A DNA stretch of 64,000 bases from Sagittula sp. P11 (GCF_002814095.1 NZ_CP021913.1:4532501-4596500); one strand, 5' to 3'. Positions 7,710-17,173 are shown, numbered from the stretch's first letter. Notes: a model not told the origin generated them from the sequence alone. Numbers and translations are program-made.

Positions 7710-8859
7710 AACCTTCCCCTCGCCCCGCCTCGCCGTCAGCGCGGCCTTCGCCCTGAACGGCATCCTGCTGGGCGCATGGGCCTCGCGCGTGCCCGCCGTG
7801 GTCGACCGCTTCGACCTGTCCGAAGGCACGCTGGGCCTCCTTCTGCTGGTCATGGGAATCGGCGCGCTCGTGTCCTTCCCGCTGGCCGGACGGCTGGCCG
7901 ACCGGCTCGGCGCCTTCCCGGTGACCAAGGTACTGGCGGGCGTCTACCTCGTCTCCATCGTCGCCATCGGGCTTGCCCCCGACACCACCGTGCTGGCCAT
8001 GGCGCTTTTCCTCTTCGGGGTGGGCCACGGCGCCATGGACGTGACGATGAACAGCTGGGCCGCCGAGGTGGAGCGCCACTCCGGCCGGTCCATCATGTCC
8101 TCCTTTCACGCGATGTGGAGCCTTGGCGCTGGCCTCGGCGCCGCGGGCGGCTGGCTGGCCTCCCGCCAGGCGCTGCCCATCGACGCACATTTCGCCGTGA
8201 CGGCCCTTGTCGCGCTGGTGATCTTCGGCCCGCTGATGCACACCCGCTGGACCTCGGCCCGGACCGCACCGCAGGCCAAGGGCCCGGTCTTTGCCCTGCC
8301 CCGCGGTGCACTGGTGCTGGTCGGGCTGATCGCCATGGGCGCGGGCCTGGGCGAAGGCGCCGCCGCGGACTGGAGCGCGGTCTTCCTCGCCGACGTGATC
8401 CAGGCCACGCCCTCGCAGGCGGCGCTGGGATACGCGGTCTTTTCCGTCACCATGGTGGCGATGCGGCTGAACGTCGACCGGCTGATCACCCGCTTCGGCG
8501 CGGTCACCGTGGCCCGCTTCAGCGGGCTGACCGCCGCCGCGGGCTACCTGCTGGCCACCGCCTTCGCCACGCTGCCAACGGCGCTCGCCGGCTTCGTGCT
8601 GATGGGCCTGGGCTACGCCGCGGTGATCCCGCTGGCCTTCAGCCGCGCCGCCGCCGACCCGGAGGTGCCGCCCGGACAGGCCATCGCCTCCGTCGCGACG
8701 CTGGGCTACGGCGCGATGCTCATGGGGCCGCCGACCATCGGCTTCGTGGCCGAGGCCACGTCGCTCCGGGCGTCCTTCCTCATGGTCGGCTGCGTCGCCC
8801 TGATGATCGCAGCCCTGGCGCCGGTGCTGGGCCGCGCCACCCGCCGCGCCACGGCCTGA
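7702..8859 (+). CDS. MFS transporter (YbjJ-like)
   Basis: This is a 385-residue major facilitator with 12 predicted helices. The N-terminal part contains the loop 2-3 motif GRLADRLGAFPVTKVLAG, and a short GHGAMDVTMNSWAAEVE segment typical of the YbjJ-like/fucose-permease branch lies around residue 110-125. The ATG at 7702 overlaps the regulator's stop; an in-frame start nine codons earlier lies inside the regulator. It is co-transcribed with a DeoR-type regulator, which suggests transport of a sugar or sugar-derived compound. The substrate cannot be read from the sequence. Confidence 0.85.
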   Translation: MSKTFPSPRLAVSAAFALNGILLGAWASRVPAVVDRFDLSEGTLGLLLLVMGIGALVSFPLAGRLADRLGAFPVTKVLAGVYLVSIVAIGLAPDTTVLAMALFLFGVGHGAMDVTMNSWAAEVERHSGRSIMSSFHAMWSLGAGLGAAGGWLASRQALPIDAHFAVTALVALVIFGPLMHTRWTSARTAPQAKGPVFALPRGALVLVGLIAMGAGLGEGAAADWSAVFLADVIQATPSQAALGYAVFSVTMVAMRLNVDRLITRFGAVTVARFSGLTAAAGYLLATAFATLPTALAGFVLMGLGYAAVIPLAFSRAAADPEVPPGQAIASVATLGYGAMLMGPPTIGFVAEATSLRASFLMVGCVALMIAALAPVLGRATRRATA

Positions 8860-8867
8860 GGGGGGCC

Positions 8868-8890
8868 AAGATTTTTCGACGAAAAATCTT
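8868..8890. terminator. Hairpin with T5/A5 stem after the MFS gene (twin A)
   Basis: Perfect arms AAGATTTTTCG and CGAAAAATCTT flank one central A. The T5 in one arm and A5 in the other make it symmetrical, so it can act as a terminator in either direction. It lies nine bases after the MFS stop. A near-identical hairpin lies 52 bases downstream. Confidence 0.65.
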
Positions 8891-8941
8891 CCCCGCCCCA
8901 CCCGTTCACGACACGCCGGACCTGTCCACCCGACGGGCACG

Positions 8942-8966
8942 GACGATTTTTCGACGAAAAATCGTC
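8942..8966. terminator. Hairpin with T5/A5 stem before the 3' end of the HerA-like gene (twin B)
   Basis: Arms GACGATTTTTCG and CGAAAAATCGTC flank a central A. It shares the 19-base core GATTTTTCGACGAAAAATC with twin A and lies just past the stop of the minus-strand gene. One hairpin therefore serves each of the two convergent genes. Confidence 0.65.
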
Positions 8967-8972
8967 GCCCCC

Positions 8973-10526
<1,554 letters not shown>

Positions 10527-10599
10527 GTGTTCTTCCCTTTTCCGCGCGGCTGACCATACATCCTTAACTAATCAATGCCATAGTCATTCTCGGTCCGGG

Positions 10600-10673
10600 G
10601 CGTCATGTCCTCTCCTGCCCTGGGCAGACTTCCTCCCTGTCAGACTGGCCGCGCCTTCGGGCGCGGCTTTTTT
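10600..10673 (+). ncRNA. Candidate small RNA ending in a strong terminator
   Basis: The terminator GCCGCGCC-TTCG-GGCGCGGC-T6 (10648-10673) lies where no plus-strand gene exists, since the upstream gene runs the other way. A small hairpin (CTGCC-CTG-GGCAG) precedes it, then a single-stranded CU-rich run, CTTCCTCCCTG. Hairpin, CU-rich linker and terminator form the layout of several alphaproteobacterial trans-acting RNAs that pair with ribosome-binding sites. The 5' end is a guess and no clear promoter was seen. Confidence 0.35.
10648..10673 (+). terminator. Intrinsic terminator with UUCG loop and T6
   Basis: Eight-base GC arms flank a TTCG tetraloop, followed by six Ts. This is one of the clearest terminators in the window, yet it has no annotated gene before it on this strand. 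Confidence 0.85.
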
Positions 10674-10780
10674 CGGCGCCGAAGGCCGGGTTTTCCACCG
10701 TTCGCCGCGGCCCGCTTGTGCGCGAACGGTATCCCTTCACCGCCCCGCGCAGGGAGAACGAAAATACACTTAAAACCCTG

Positions 10781-10809
10781 TTGACCGCGGCGTTTCCTTT
10801 TCGTAGCGT
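10781..10809 (+). promoter_or_regulatory. Sigma-70-like promoter before the candidate small RNA
   Basis: A -35 box TTGACC (10781-10786), a 17-base spacer and a -10 box TAGCGT (10804-10809) would start transcription near 10815. The -10 box matches the consensus at only three of six positions. Confidence 0.4.
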
Positions 10810-10814
10810 CCTGA

Positions 10815-10881
10815 CCAATGACAAAGTCGGCCGGTCCGACAGGGAGTGAAATGGAAAGGGGCCGTCTGGCCCCTTTCCTTT
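10815..10881 (+). ncRNA. Candidate small RNA (about 67 nt) or attenuated leader upstream of the IalB gene
   Basis: Downstream of a sigma-70-like promoter the transcript would contain a first hairpin (GTCGG-CCGGT-CCGAC), a short linker AGGGAGTGAAAT, and a terminator of 11-bp arms GGAAAGGGGCC/GGCCCCTTTCC with a GTCT loop, then TTT. It could be a free small RNA or a leader for the IalB gene about 140 bases further on. No known Rfam family is recognised by eye. Confidence 0.4.
10853..10881 (+). terminator. Intrinsic terminator of the candidate small RNA
   Basis: An 11-bp perfect stem (10853-10863 with 10868-10878), a four-base loop and a short T run that continues as TTTG. Stem strength is high, but the T tract is weak. 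Confidence 0.6.
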
Positions 10882-11021
10882 GTCCACGGCCCGGATCACC
10901 CCGCGACGGCAGCCTGCAGCAAATCGCTCATCTGCCATCACAAGGCTGGAATTCCTCCCTGACACTGTCTCCGGCTCGTGTTAAGCGAACCCCAGCTATG
11001 TTCGATTTCCAGAGGAATTCC

Positions 11022-11690
11022 ATGAAAAACCCGGCTCTTCTCCTGTCCCTGATCGCGGCGCTCGCGGCTGCTCCTGCCTATGCGCAGACCACCGACACCG
11101 CCGGTCCCGACGAAGCGCCTGCCGCCGAAGCACCGGCCGCGGAAACGGATCAGGAACAACCCTCCGCCCCCGCCGTCGGCGGCGATCTCGACCTCGGCAC
11201 CGGTGACGCCGCCACCGCCGGGCAGCAACAGCAACAACCGCAGCCCTACATCAAGGAAACCTTCTCCGACTGGGCGATGCAGTGCATCAAGGTCCCGCAG
11301 CGCGAGAACGAGATCTGCCAGATGTACCAGCTTCTGACCGACGGCCAAGGCGCCAGCGTGGCAGAGGTCAGCATCTTCCGGCTCGAGAACGGCGGCCAGG
11401 CCGTGGCCGGGGGCACCTTCATCGTGCCGCTCGAAACCCTGCTGACCCAGAAGCTGACCGTGACCGTCGACGGCGGCTCCGCACGGCAGTACGACTTCTC
11501 CTTCTGCGCCCAGATCGGCTGCTACGCGCGCGTCGGCTTCACCGCCGAGGACATCGCCCGTTTCAAGGCCGGTGCCAAGGCGCAGGTGACCATCGTTCCG
11601 GCGCTGGCGCCCGACCAGAAGGTGACCGTCGACATGTCGCTGGCCGGTTTCACCGCCGCCTTCGACGCGGCACAGGAATACGCGCAGTAA
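11022..11690 (+). CDS. Invasion-associated locus B (IalB) family secreted protein
   Basis: This 222-residue protein has a signal peptide (cleavage after AYA, near residue 21). A Pro/Ala/Glu-rich linker (about 22-65) precedes the IalB domain, which starts with YIKETFSDWAMQCIKVP. Paired cysteines (MQC and EIC; FCAQIGC) suggest two disulfides in the periplasm. IalB proteins are widespread in alphaproteobacteria; the name comes from Bartonella and does not imply virulence here. The ATG at 11022 has AGAGGA five bases upstream and gives a proper signal peptide; a start at 10998 has no such site. A terminator follows 27 bases after the stop. Confidence 0.85.
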   Translation: MKNPALLLSLIAALAAAPAYAQTTDTAGPDEAPAAEAPAAETDQEQPSAPAVGGDLDLGTGDAATAGQQQQQPQPYIKETFSDWAMQCIKVPQRENEICQMYQLLTDGQGASVAEVSIFRLENGGQAVAGGTFIVPLETLLTQKLTVTVDGGSARQYDFSFCAQIGCYARVGFTAEDIARFKAGAKAQVTIVPALAPDQKVTVDMSLAGFTAAFDAAQEYAQ

Positions 11691-11717
11691 GCGGCGCACA
11701 CCCGTTTCGATGCATAA

Positions 11718-11742
11718 GGCGCGCCCCGGGGCGCGCCTTTTT
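11718..11742 (+). terminator. Intrinsic terminator of the IalB gene
   Basis: A palindrome, GGCGCGCCCC followed by GGGGCGCGCC, then TTTTT. It lies between the convergent IalB and DUF808 genes. Confidence 0.85.
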
Positions 11743-11786
11743 GCTTTGAACGACCGAAACGATGCCTGAAAGTCCGGTTGCTGCGC

Positions 11787-12752
11787 TCAGTGCGCCTCCG
11801 CCTTGCCGCCAAAGAGGCTGCCATAGATGGGCGCGACGATCTTCGTGCCGATGGGGATCAGAACCAGTCCGACCAGGAACCCCAGCACCAGATCGACCCC
11901 CGCGGTCACCGCCCATTCGAGCGCCGCGTTGCCCTTGCCCACGGCCACCGCCCAGTGGTGGATCGTCTCTTCCGGCAGGTGCCAGCCCATCTCGGCCAGC
12001 GAATGCACGATGATCGACCCGCCGACCCACAGCATCGCGGCGGTGCCGACGATGGTCAGCGCCTTCAGGAGCCACGGCATGAAGCGCACGATCCCGCGCC
12101 CCAGCGCCCGCGTCATGCCGAGGTTGGCGTTCTGCGACAGCCAGAGGCCCACGTCGTCCATCTTCACGATCACCGCCACAGCGCCATAGACCGCCGCCGT
12201 GATGACCACGGCCGCCATCGCCAGCGCGCCGGCCTGCATCCAGAAATTCGGCAGGTCGAGGTTGGAGAGCAGGATCACCATGATCTCCGCCGACAGGATG
12301 AAGTCGGTCTTGATCGCGCCCTTCACCTTCGCCTCTTCGAGGTGCGTGGGGTCCTGCACGTCATGACTGCCGTCCGGCCCGCCGGAATGCTCGTCATGTG
12401 GCATCAACACGTGGACGATCTTCTCGGCCCCCTCGAAACTGAGGTAACAGCCGCCGAGGATCAGCAGCGGCCAGACCAGCCATGGCGCGAAGACCGACAT
12501 CAGCAGCGCCGCGGGCATCAGGAACACCAGCTTGTTGATCACCGATCCGCGTGCAATCCGCCAGATGATCGGAAGTTCGCGCGCCGGTTCGAACCCGTGC
12601 ACGTATTTCGGCGTCACCGCGGCATCGTCGATCACCACGCCGGCCGTCTTCGACCCGGCGCGCATGGCCGCCGCACCGATGTCGTCGATCGACGCTGCCG
12701 CCACCTTGGCGATGGCCGCCACGTCGTCGAGGAGTGCAAGAAGTCCGCTCAT
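11787..12752 (-). CDS. DUF808 family inner membrane protein (YedI-like)
   Basis: This 321-residue protein begins with the family-typical MSGLLALLDDVAAIAKVAAASIDDIGAAA segment and AGVVIDDAAVTPKYV. Several membrane helices follow (LVFLMPAALLMSVFAPWLVW, AVVITAAVYGAVAVIV, ALTIVGTAAMLWVGGSIIV, DLVLGFLVGLVLIPIG). DUF808 proteins are conserved membrane proteins without a proven function. The start overlaps the DoxX gene's stop by four bases, so the two are one coupled transcript. No catalytic motif is visible. Confidence 0.88.
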   Translation of the reverse strand: MSGLLALLDDVAAIAKVAAASIDDIGAAAMRAGSKTAGVVIDDAAVTPKYVHGFEPARELPIIWRIARGSVINKLVFLMPAALLMSVFAPWLVWPLLILGGCYLSFEGAEKIVHVLMPHDEHSGGPDGSHDVQDPTHLEEAKVKGAIKTDFILSAEIMVILLSNLDLPNFWMQAGALAMAAVVITAAVYGAVAVIVKMDDVGLWLSQNANLGMTRALGRGIVRFMPWLLKALTIVGTAAMLWVGGSIIVHSLAEMGWHLPEETIHHWAVAVGKGNAALEWAVTAGVDLVLGFLVGLVLIPIGTKIVAPIYGSLFGGKAEAH

Positions 12753-13168
12753 TCATCCGTCCCATATCTGCGCCGCTCAGAAGCTAACCCGGTTGTGCGA
12801 TTTCGCAAGGACCAGCGGCCCGGCCCGTGCACGGCGAGGATCAGGCAGCCGCCCGCAATCGCCCAGTTCTTCACGAAGATCGTCATCTGCCAGGGGTCGT
12901 CCGGGATCAGGTGAAAGAACGAGGTCAGCCCGCAATACCCCGCCAGCGACAGCGCCGCCAGCCGCGCGCCCACCCCGGCGATCAGCGCCAGCGCCGCAAG
13001 CGCGTTGTAGACCAGCGCCACCCAGACCAGCCCGGCGGGCAGCCCCCAGCCGCGCAGCATCTCGGTCACCTGCGTCGGGTCCATGGCCTTCTGCACCGCG
13101 CCGCCGAGGAACAGCGCCGCGATCAGGAGCCGCCCCACAAGGGTCGCCAAGGCCTCTGTTCGTTCCAT
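12749..13168 (-). CDS. DoxX family membrane protein
   Basis: This 139-residue protein has four hydrophobic helices in the DoxX arrangement. The N-terminal RLLIAALFLGGAVQKAMDP carries the family's small-residue first helix, and a helix with SFFHLIPDDPWQMTIFVKN before a final one, as in other DoxX proteins. It is the first gene of the pair with DUF808. DoxX-like proteins are associated with quinone-linked or stress-related membrane redox functions, but no specific role can be assigned here. It is divergent from the GAPDH gene. Confidence 0.85.
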   Translation of the reverse strand: MERTEALATLVGRLLIAALFLGGAVQKAMDPTQVTEMLRGWGLPAGLVWVALVYNALAALALIAGVGARLAALSLAGYCGLTSFFHLIPDDPWQMTIFVKNWAIAGGCLILAVHGPGRWSLRNRTTGLASERRRYGTDE

Positions 13169-13198
13169 TCCCGCCTCCGTTCACAGCGCTTTCAGATC

Positions 13199-13252
13199 GT
13201 TAACGCAAACAAGCGGCAAGCGTTAGCGCCACCGGGCAACTTTATCGCTAAC
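13199..13252. promoter_or_regulatory. Cluster of three GTTAnCG-type operator-like sites before the GAPDH gene
   Basis: GTTAACGCAAAC (13199-13210), GTTAGCGCCACC (13222-13233) and TTTATCGCTAAC (13241-13252) each resemble the palindrome GTTAnCGnTAAC, with one, two and one mismatches. A central CG is typical of LacI-family operators, and a LacI-type regulator (CceR) controls central carbon genes in Rhodobacter. The match to CceR is from memory and uncertain. Confidence 0.4.
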
Positions 13253-13339
13253 ATACTGACAGAAAAGGTATTTCAACCTTTCCCGAGTCGGCATCCCTTC
13301 GTATACGAGCCACAACACTGGCTTTTTCAGGAGTAGTCC

Positions 13340-14344
13340 ATGACCGTCACCGTCGGCATCAACGGCTTCGGCCGCATCGGTCGCTGCACGCTTGCGCACA
13401 TCGCCGAATCCGCGCGCAACGATGTCCAGGTGGTCAAGATCAACGCCCCCGGCCCGATCGAAACCCACGCGCACCTTCTGCGGTACGACAGCGTGCACGG
13501 CCGTTTCGCCGGCGAGGTGAAGGTCCGGGAAAACGCCATCGACCTCGGGCGCGGCCCGATCGACGTGATGTCCTCCTACGACCTCGAGGAGCTCGACTGG
13601 GGCGGCTGCGACGTGGTGCTGGAATGCACCGGCCAGTTCAACGACGGCGACAAGGCCAACGCCCACCTCGCCCGCGGCGCGAAGTCGGTGCTGATCTCGG
13701 CGCCCGCCAAGAACGTGCAGCGCACCGTGGTCTACGGCGTTAATCACCGCGACCTGGTGAAGGGCGACGTGATGATCTCCAACGGGTCCTGCACCACCAA
13801 CTGCCTCGCGCCGCTGGTGAAGGTGCTGGACGAGGGGATCGGCATCGAAAGCGGCATCATGACGACGATCCACAGCTACACCGGCGACCAGCCGACGCTC
13901 GATCGTCGCCACAAGGACCTGTATCGTGCACGGGCCGCCGCCATGGCGATGATCCCGACCTCGACCGGCGCCGCGAAGGCCCTGGGCGAGGTGCTGCCCA
14001 ACATGAAGGGCAAGCTCGATGGCTCGGCGGTGCGCGTGCCCACGCCGAACGTCTCGGCTGTGGACCTGACCTTCTACGCCTCGCGCGACGTAACGCTGGC
14101 CGACGTGAACGAGGTCGTGGCCGAAGCCGCCGCGGGCCGCATGGGCGCGGTGCTGGCCTACGATCCGGAGCCCAAGGTCTCCATCGACTTCAACCACACC
14201 ACGCATTCCTCCATCTTCGCGCCCGACCAGACCAAGGTCGTGGGCAAGCGGATGGTGCGGGTCATGGCATGGTACGACAACGAATGGGGCTTCTCCGCCC
14301 GGATGGCCGACGTGGCCGGTGCCATGGGGCGCCTGCTGCACTGA
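13340..14344 (+). CDS. gap: Type I glyceraldehyde-3-phosphate dehydrogenase with NADP-type coenzyme site
   Basis: This 334-residue enzyme has the Rossmann motif GINGFGRIGR (6-15), catalytic Cys151 in SNGSCTTNCLAP and catalytic His178. It oxidises glyceraldehyde 3-phosphate, or runs in reverse. Two coenzyme positions are unusual. The Asp of the NAD-type INDLTD motif is Ala36 here (INAPGP), and the Leu-Pro pair of LDLPHKDL is Arg-Arg (189-190). NADP-using GAPDHs (Bacillus GapB, chloroplast forms) lose the same Asp and change the same pair, so NADP(H) use and a gluconeogenic role are likely. The ribosome-binding site is CAGGAGT. A terminator follows directly. Confidence 0.93.
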   Translation: MTVTVGINGFGRIGRCTLAHIAESARNDVQVVKINAPGPIETHAHLLRYDSVHGRFAGEVKVRENAIDLGRGPIDVMSSYDLEELDWGGCDVVLECTGQFNDGDKANAHLARGAKSVLISAPAKNVQRTVVYGVNHRDLVKGDVMISNGSCTTNCLAPLVKVLDEGIGIESGIMTTIHSYTGDQPTLDRRHKDLYRARAAAMAMIPTSTGAAKALGEVLPNMKGKLDGSAVRVPTPNVSAVDLTFYASRDVTLADVNEVVAEAAAGRMGAVLAYDPEPKVSIDFNHTTHSSIFAPDQTKVVGKRMVRVMAWYDNEWGFSARMADVAGAMGRLLH

Positions 14345-14373
14345 AACGGTCGTTCAGGGCACGAACCGGGGAA

Positions 14374-14399
14374 AGCGCCGTCATCTGACGGCGCTTTTT
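14374..14399. terminator. Terminator between gap and pepT
   Basis: Arms AGCGCCGTCA (14374-14383) and TGACGGCGCT (14386-14395), then TTTT. It closes the gap transcript; an AAA on the other side makes it a weak candidate for the convergent pepT as well. Confidence 0.8.
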
Positions 14400-14405
14400 C
14401 GGTTT

Positions 14406-15650
14406 TCAGGCGTCCTTCTGAACGGCCAACCCGACGATGCCCAGCATCAGTTGCGCCGCCTTGCCCATGTCCTGCACGGACACCCACTCCAAGGGCCCGT
14501 GGATCTGCCGCATGCCGGTGAACAGGTTCGGTGTCGGCACGCCCATCTCCGTCAGGCGCGATCCGTCCGTGCCGCCGCGGATCGGCTGGCTGAACGGTTC
14601 GATCCCGATGCCGCGGCAGGCCTCGCGCGCAAGCTCGACCGGGGTCATGTCGTCCTCAAGCCAGTAGCGCATGTTGCGGTAGGTCGGCGTGATCTCCACC
14701 TCGATCTTCGCCCGCGGTTCCCCGGCCTGAACGGCGGCGCAGACCTGCCGCAGCAGATCGCCCTTGGCCGCCAGCCCCTCGCGCTCGAAGTCGCGCAGGA
14801 TCAGCCGGATGTGCATCTCCGAGGACCCGCCCTCCATGTTCGTCACATGCAGGAACCCCTCCCGGCCCGAGGTCGTTTCGGGCGTCATGGTGGACAGCGG
14901 CAGCGCCTGCACGATCTTCGCGGCAAGGTAGGCGGCGTTCACCATCTGCCCGGTGGCATAGCCCGGGTGAATCGACACGCCCTTCACCACCACGTCCGCC
15001 TGGTCGGCCGAAAAGCTTTCGTAGACGATCTCGCCCTCGACACCGCCGTCGAACGTATAGGCGAAGTCCACCGCCAGGTCGGTCGGCAGTTCGCCATGCA
15101 CGCCCCGCCCGATTTCCTCGTCCGGGGTAAAGGCCAGCCGCAGCGTCGGGCGCGGCACCTCCGGGTGTTCCAGCAGGTATTGCGCGGCCGACATGACGAT
15201 GGCGACGCCCGCCTTGTCGTCCGCCCCCAGAAGCGTCAGGCCCGAGGCGCAGACGATGTCCTCGCCCACCTTCTTGCCGAGGTAGCTGTCCACCTCCGGC
15301 GAGAGCACCAGCGCGGGATCGTCGGGATAGGTGATCTCTCCGCCGTTGTAGCCCCGGATGACCCGCGGCTTGACGCCCGTCGCGTTGAACTGCGGCGCGG
15401 TGTCGACGTGGCCGAGGAAGCCGATGGTCGGCCCCGGCGCGTTGCCCGGCACCGTCGCCAGCACCGCGCCGTATTCGGTCAGCACCACGTCCTCCGCGCC
15501 CATCGCCTCCAGTTCGGCCACCAGCATCCGCGACAGGTCGAGCTGGCAGGCGGTGCTGGGTGTCGTCGGACTGTCCAGGTCGCTCTGCGTGTCGACGGCG
15601 CAGTAGCGGACCAGCCGGTCCTCCAGATCGGGTTCGAGAGCAATGGTCAT
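14406..15650 (-). CDS. pepT: Peptidase T (tripeptide aminopeptidase)
   Basis: This 414-residue M20-family zinc aminopeptidase removes the N-terminal residue from tripeptides in the cytoplasm. Metal-site motifs are complete: His81 and Asp83 in GFLGHVDTAP, Asp144 in LGADDKAGV, Glu178-Glu179 in TPDEEIGRG, and a further Asp in TFDGG. The lid domain contains SIHPGYATGQMVNA, and the RGGTDGSRL substrate motif is present near residue 355. Length and motifs agree with PepT from enterobacteria. It is convergent with gap and probably monocistronic. Confidence 0.93.
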   Translation of the reverse strand: MTIALEPDLEDRLVRYCAVDTQSDLDSPTTPSTACQLDLSRMLVAELEAMGAEDVVLTEYGAVLATVPGNAPGPTIGFLGHVDTAPQFNATGVKPRVIRGYNGGEITYPDDPALVLSPEVDSYLGKKVGEDIVCASGLTLLGADDKAGVAIVMSAAQYLLEHPEVPRPTLRLAFTPDEEIGRGVHGELPTDLAVDFAYTFDGGVEGEIVYESFSADQADVVVKGVSIHPGYATGQMVNAAYLAAKIVQALPLSTMTPETTSGREGFLHVTNMEGGSSEMHIRLILRDFEREGLAAKGDLLRQVCAAVQAGEPRAKIEVEITPTYRNMRYWLEDDMTPVELAREACRGIGIEPFSQPIRGGTDGSRLTEMGVPTPNLFTGMRQIHGPLEWVSVQDMGKAAQLMLGIVGLAVQKDA

Positions 15651-15719
15651 GAAGCCTCCGTTCGTTGCCTTGCGCCCGACCCTAACGCCGCAATCGGCGG
15701 ACGCCAGCCCCGTGATGCC

Positions 15720-16475
15720 TCAGGCCAGCGCGCTCCACGCCAGCCGCGCCGCAACGACTGCCAAAAGGGCAAGGATCGCCTTGTCGAAGACCTCTTTCGG
15801 CAGCCGCCGCGCCAGCGCCGAGCCCACCGGCATAGCCGCCAGCAGCGGCACCAGCGCCATCCCGCTGCCCACCGCGCGTTCGGGCGTGAGCAACCCGTAC
15901 CAGATCATCGCCGGGATCTGCACCAGCGTCATCGACAGGAAGAACAATGAAATCGTCGCGACAAAGACCGACCGCTCCGGCTTCATCGCGTTGAGGAAGG
16001 TGATCGACACCGGCGCGCTGACGCCCGTGGCGCCTTGCAACACGCCCGCCACCGTCGACACCGGCAACACCACGCGGCGCGCCGCCGCCATGGGCAGCGC
16101 CCAGTCCGGGCGCATCAGGCGGAACGCGATATAGAGGAAGACCACGCAGGCCACCATCGCCAGAAGCAGCTTCGGCGCCGCATGGGCCAGCATGATCGTG
16201 CCCAGCCACGCGCCGAGGAACCCGCCCCCGGCAAAGAGCCATGGGAACCCGCCCTCCGGCAGCGAAGCGCGGTATTTCCACGACTGGATCAGGTTGGTGG
16301 TGAAGTTCGGCAGCACCATGACCGACACCGCCGTCGGCACGTCGAAGTAGAGCGCGATCACCGGCACCGCGACAATCGGCGCGCCCGCGCCCGTCGCCCC
16401 CTTGAGGATGCCGCCAAGCGCCAGCGCCGCCGCCGCCCAGAGCAAACCCACCAGATGCGCCTCTGCGAACTCCAT
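15720..16475 (-). CDS. TauE/SafE family membrane transporter (sulfite/organosulfonate exporter type)
   Basis: This 251-residue protein has about eight hydrophobic helices and the two internal repeat motifs of the family: GGILKGATGAGAPIVAVPVIA at about 21-41 and GVLQGATGVSAPVSITFLN at about 141-159. TauE/SafE proteins export small anions such as sulfite or sulfoacetate, or act as uptake permeases. No sulfur-metabolism gene is adjacent, so the substrate stays open. The ATG at 16475 gives a short N-terminal lead before the first helix. Confidence 0.87.
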   Translation of the reverse strand: MEFAEAHLVGLLWAAAALALGGILKGATGAGAPIVAVPVIALYFDVPTAVSVMVLPNFTTNLIQSWKYRASLPEGGFPWLFAGGGFLGAWLGTIMLAHAAPKLLLAMVACVVFLYIAFRLMRPDWALPMAAARRVVLPVSTVAGVLQGATGVSAPVSITFLNAMKPERSVFVATISLFFLSMTLVQIPAMIWYGLLTPERAVGSGMALVPLLAAMPVGSALARRLPKEVFDKAILALLAVVAARLAWSALA

Positions 16476-16594
16476 ACCGAACGCCCCCTTTTACCGCGCG
16501 CGGAGACTGCGCCCGCGATCCGGCAAAGGCAACACCCGCTCATCGACTTTTTGGGAAGATTTTCCAGACAGGCCAGTGACTTCGGCCCGGACCT

Positions 16595-17169
16595 TCAGGG
16601 TCTGTCGTGCATCCCGAGGCCGTTGAGGATGCGCTCTCGGTACTTCTCGATCCGCGCCTCCCGGGTCTCGGCCTTCCTGGCACCGGCAAAGTGCAGCACG
16701 TAGCCGCGCTGCCGCCCGGGCGTCAGGCCGTACCACGCCGTGTTGAACGCCGAATCCGCGTCCAGCGCCGCGATCAGCTCGTCGGGATAGACGAGGTCGT
16801 CCTTGGCGAAATCGACCGTCCGCCCCTCCGCCTCGTTCTGCATCGCCTGCGCGATCAGCCGTTTCAGGCCGTCCTTGGCCGCCACGATCTCTTCGACCGA
16901 AGTGGCCTTGAACCAGCGGCCCGAGCGGGAGTTCTCGCCGGGCGCAACCAGCAGCCCGTCCGGGTCATCCAGCAGAACGCCCTTGAAGAACGACAGCCCG
17001 CAGCTTTCCTTCATTGCGGCGATGATCGCCACGTTGCCGCCGGCGTGCACGTAGCAGGGCTGCGACCATTTCCAGGTCTCTTCCAGCCCCGCCTCCAGAA
17101 GCATGTCGCGGTAGGCGGCCTTTTCGACCGCCCATGGCGCGTGGCCCTCGAAATAGTCGGCGATGCCGC

Positions 17170-17173
<4 letters not shown>
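16595..17173 (-). CDS. YdeI/OmpD-associated family protein
   Basis: This 192-residue protein has an N-terminal DUF1801-like fold (WKWSQPCYVHAGGNVAIIAAMKESCGLSFFKGVLLDDPDGLL) and a C-terminal OmdA-type helical end (YPDELIAALDADSAFNTAWYGLTPGRQRGYVLHFAGARKAETREARIEKY), each in the order of the YdeI family. The biochemical role is not known. The start codon overlaps the dctD stop by four bases, so it may be translated from the same message as the two-component genes although functionally unrelated. Confidence 0.8.

Larger units (their letters stand above)
10527..11021. other. Gene-free intergenic region with two candidate small-transcript units
   Basis: This 495-base stretch separates divergent genes. 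It contains a terminator at 10648-10673, a promoter-to-terminator unit at 10781-10881, and the 10-mer TTCCTCCCTG twice (10630-10639 and 10952-10961). An open frame from 10818 into the IalB gene exists but lacks a ribosome-binding site at its start. I see no convincing protein gene. Confidence 0.6.

Noticed and set aside
10818-11021. N-terminal extension of the IalB protein
   Set aside because: It would cross the candidate small RNA and its terminator and bury the signal peptide; the ATG at 11022 has a proper ribosome-binding site.
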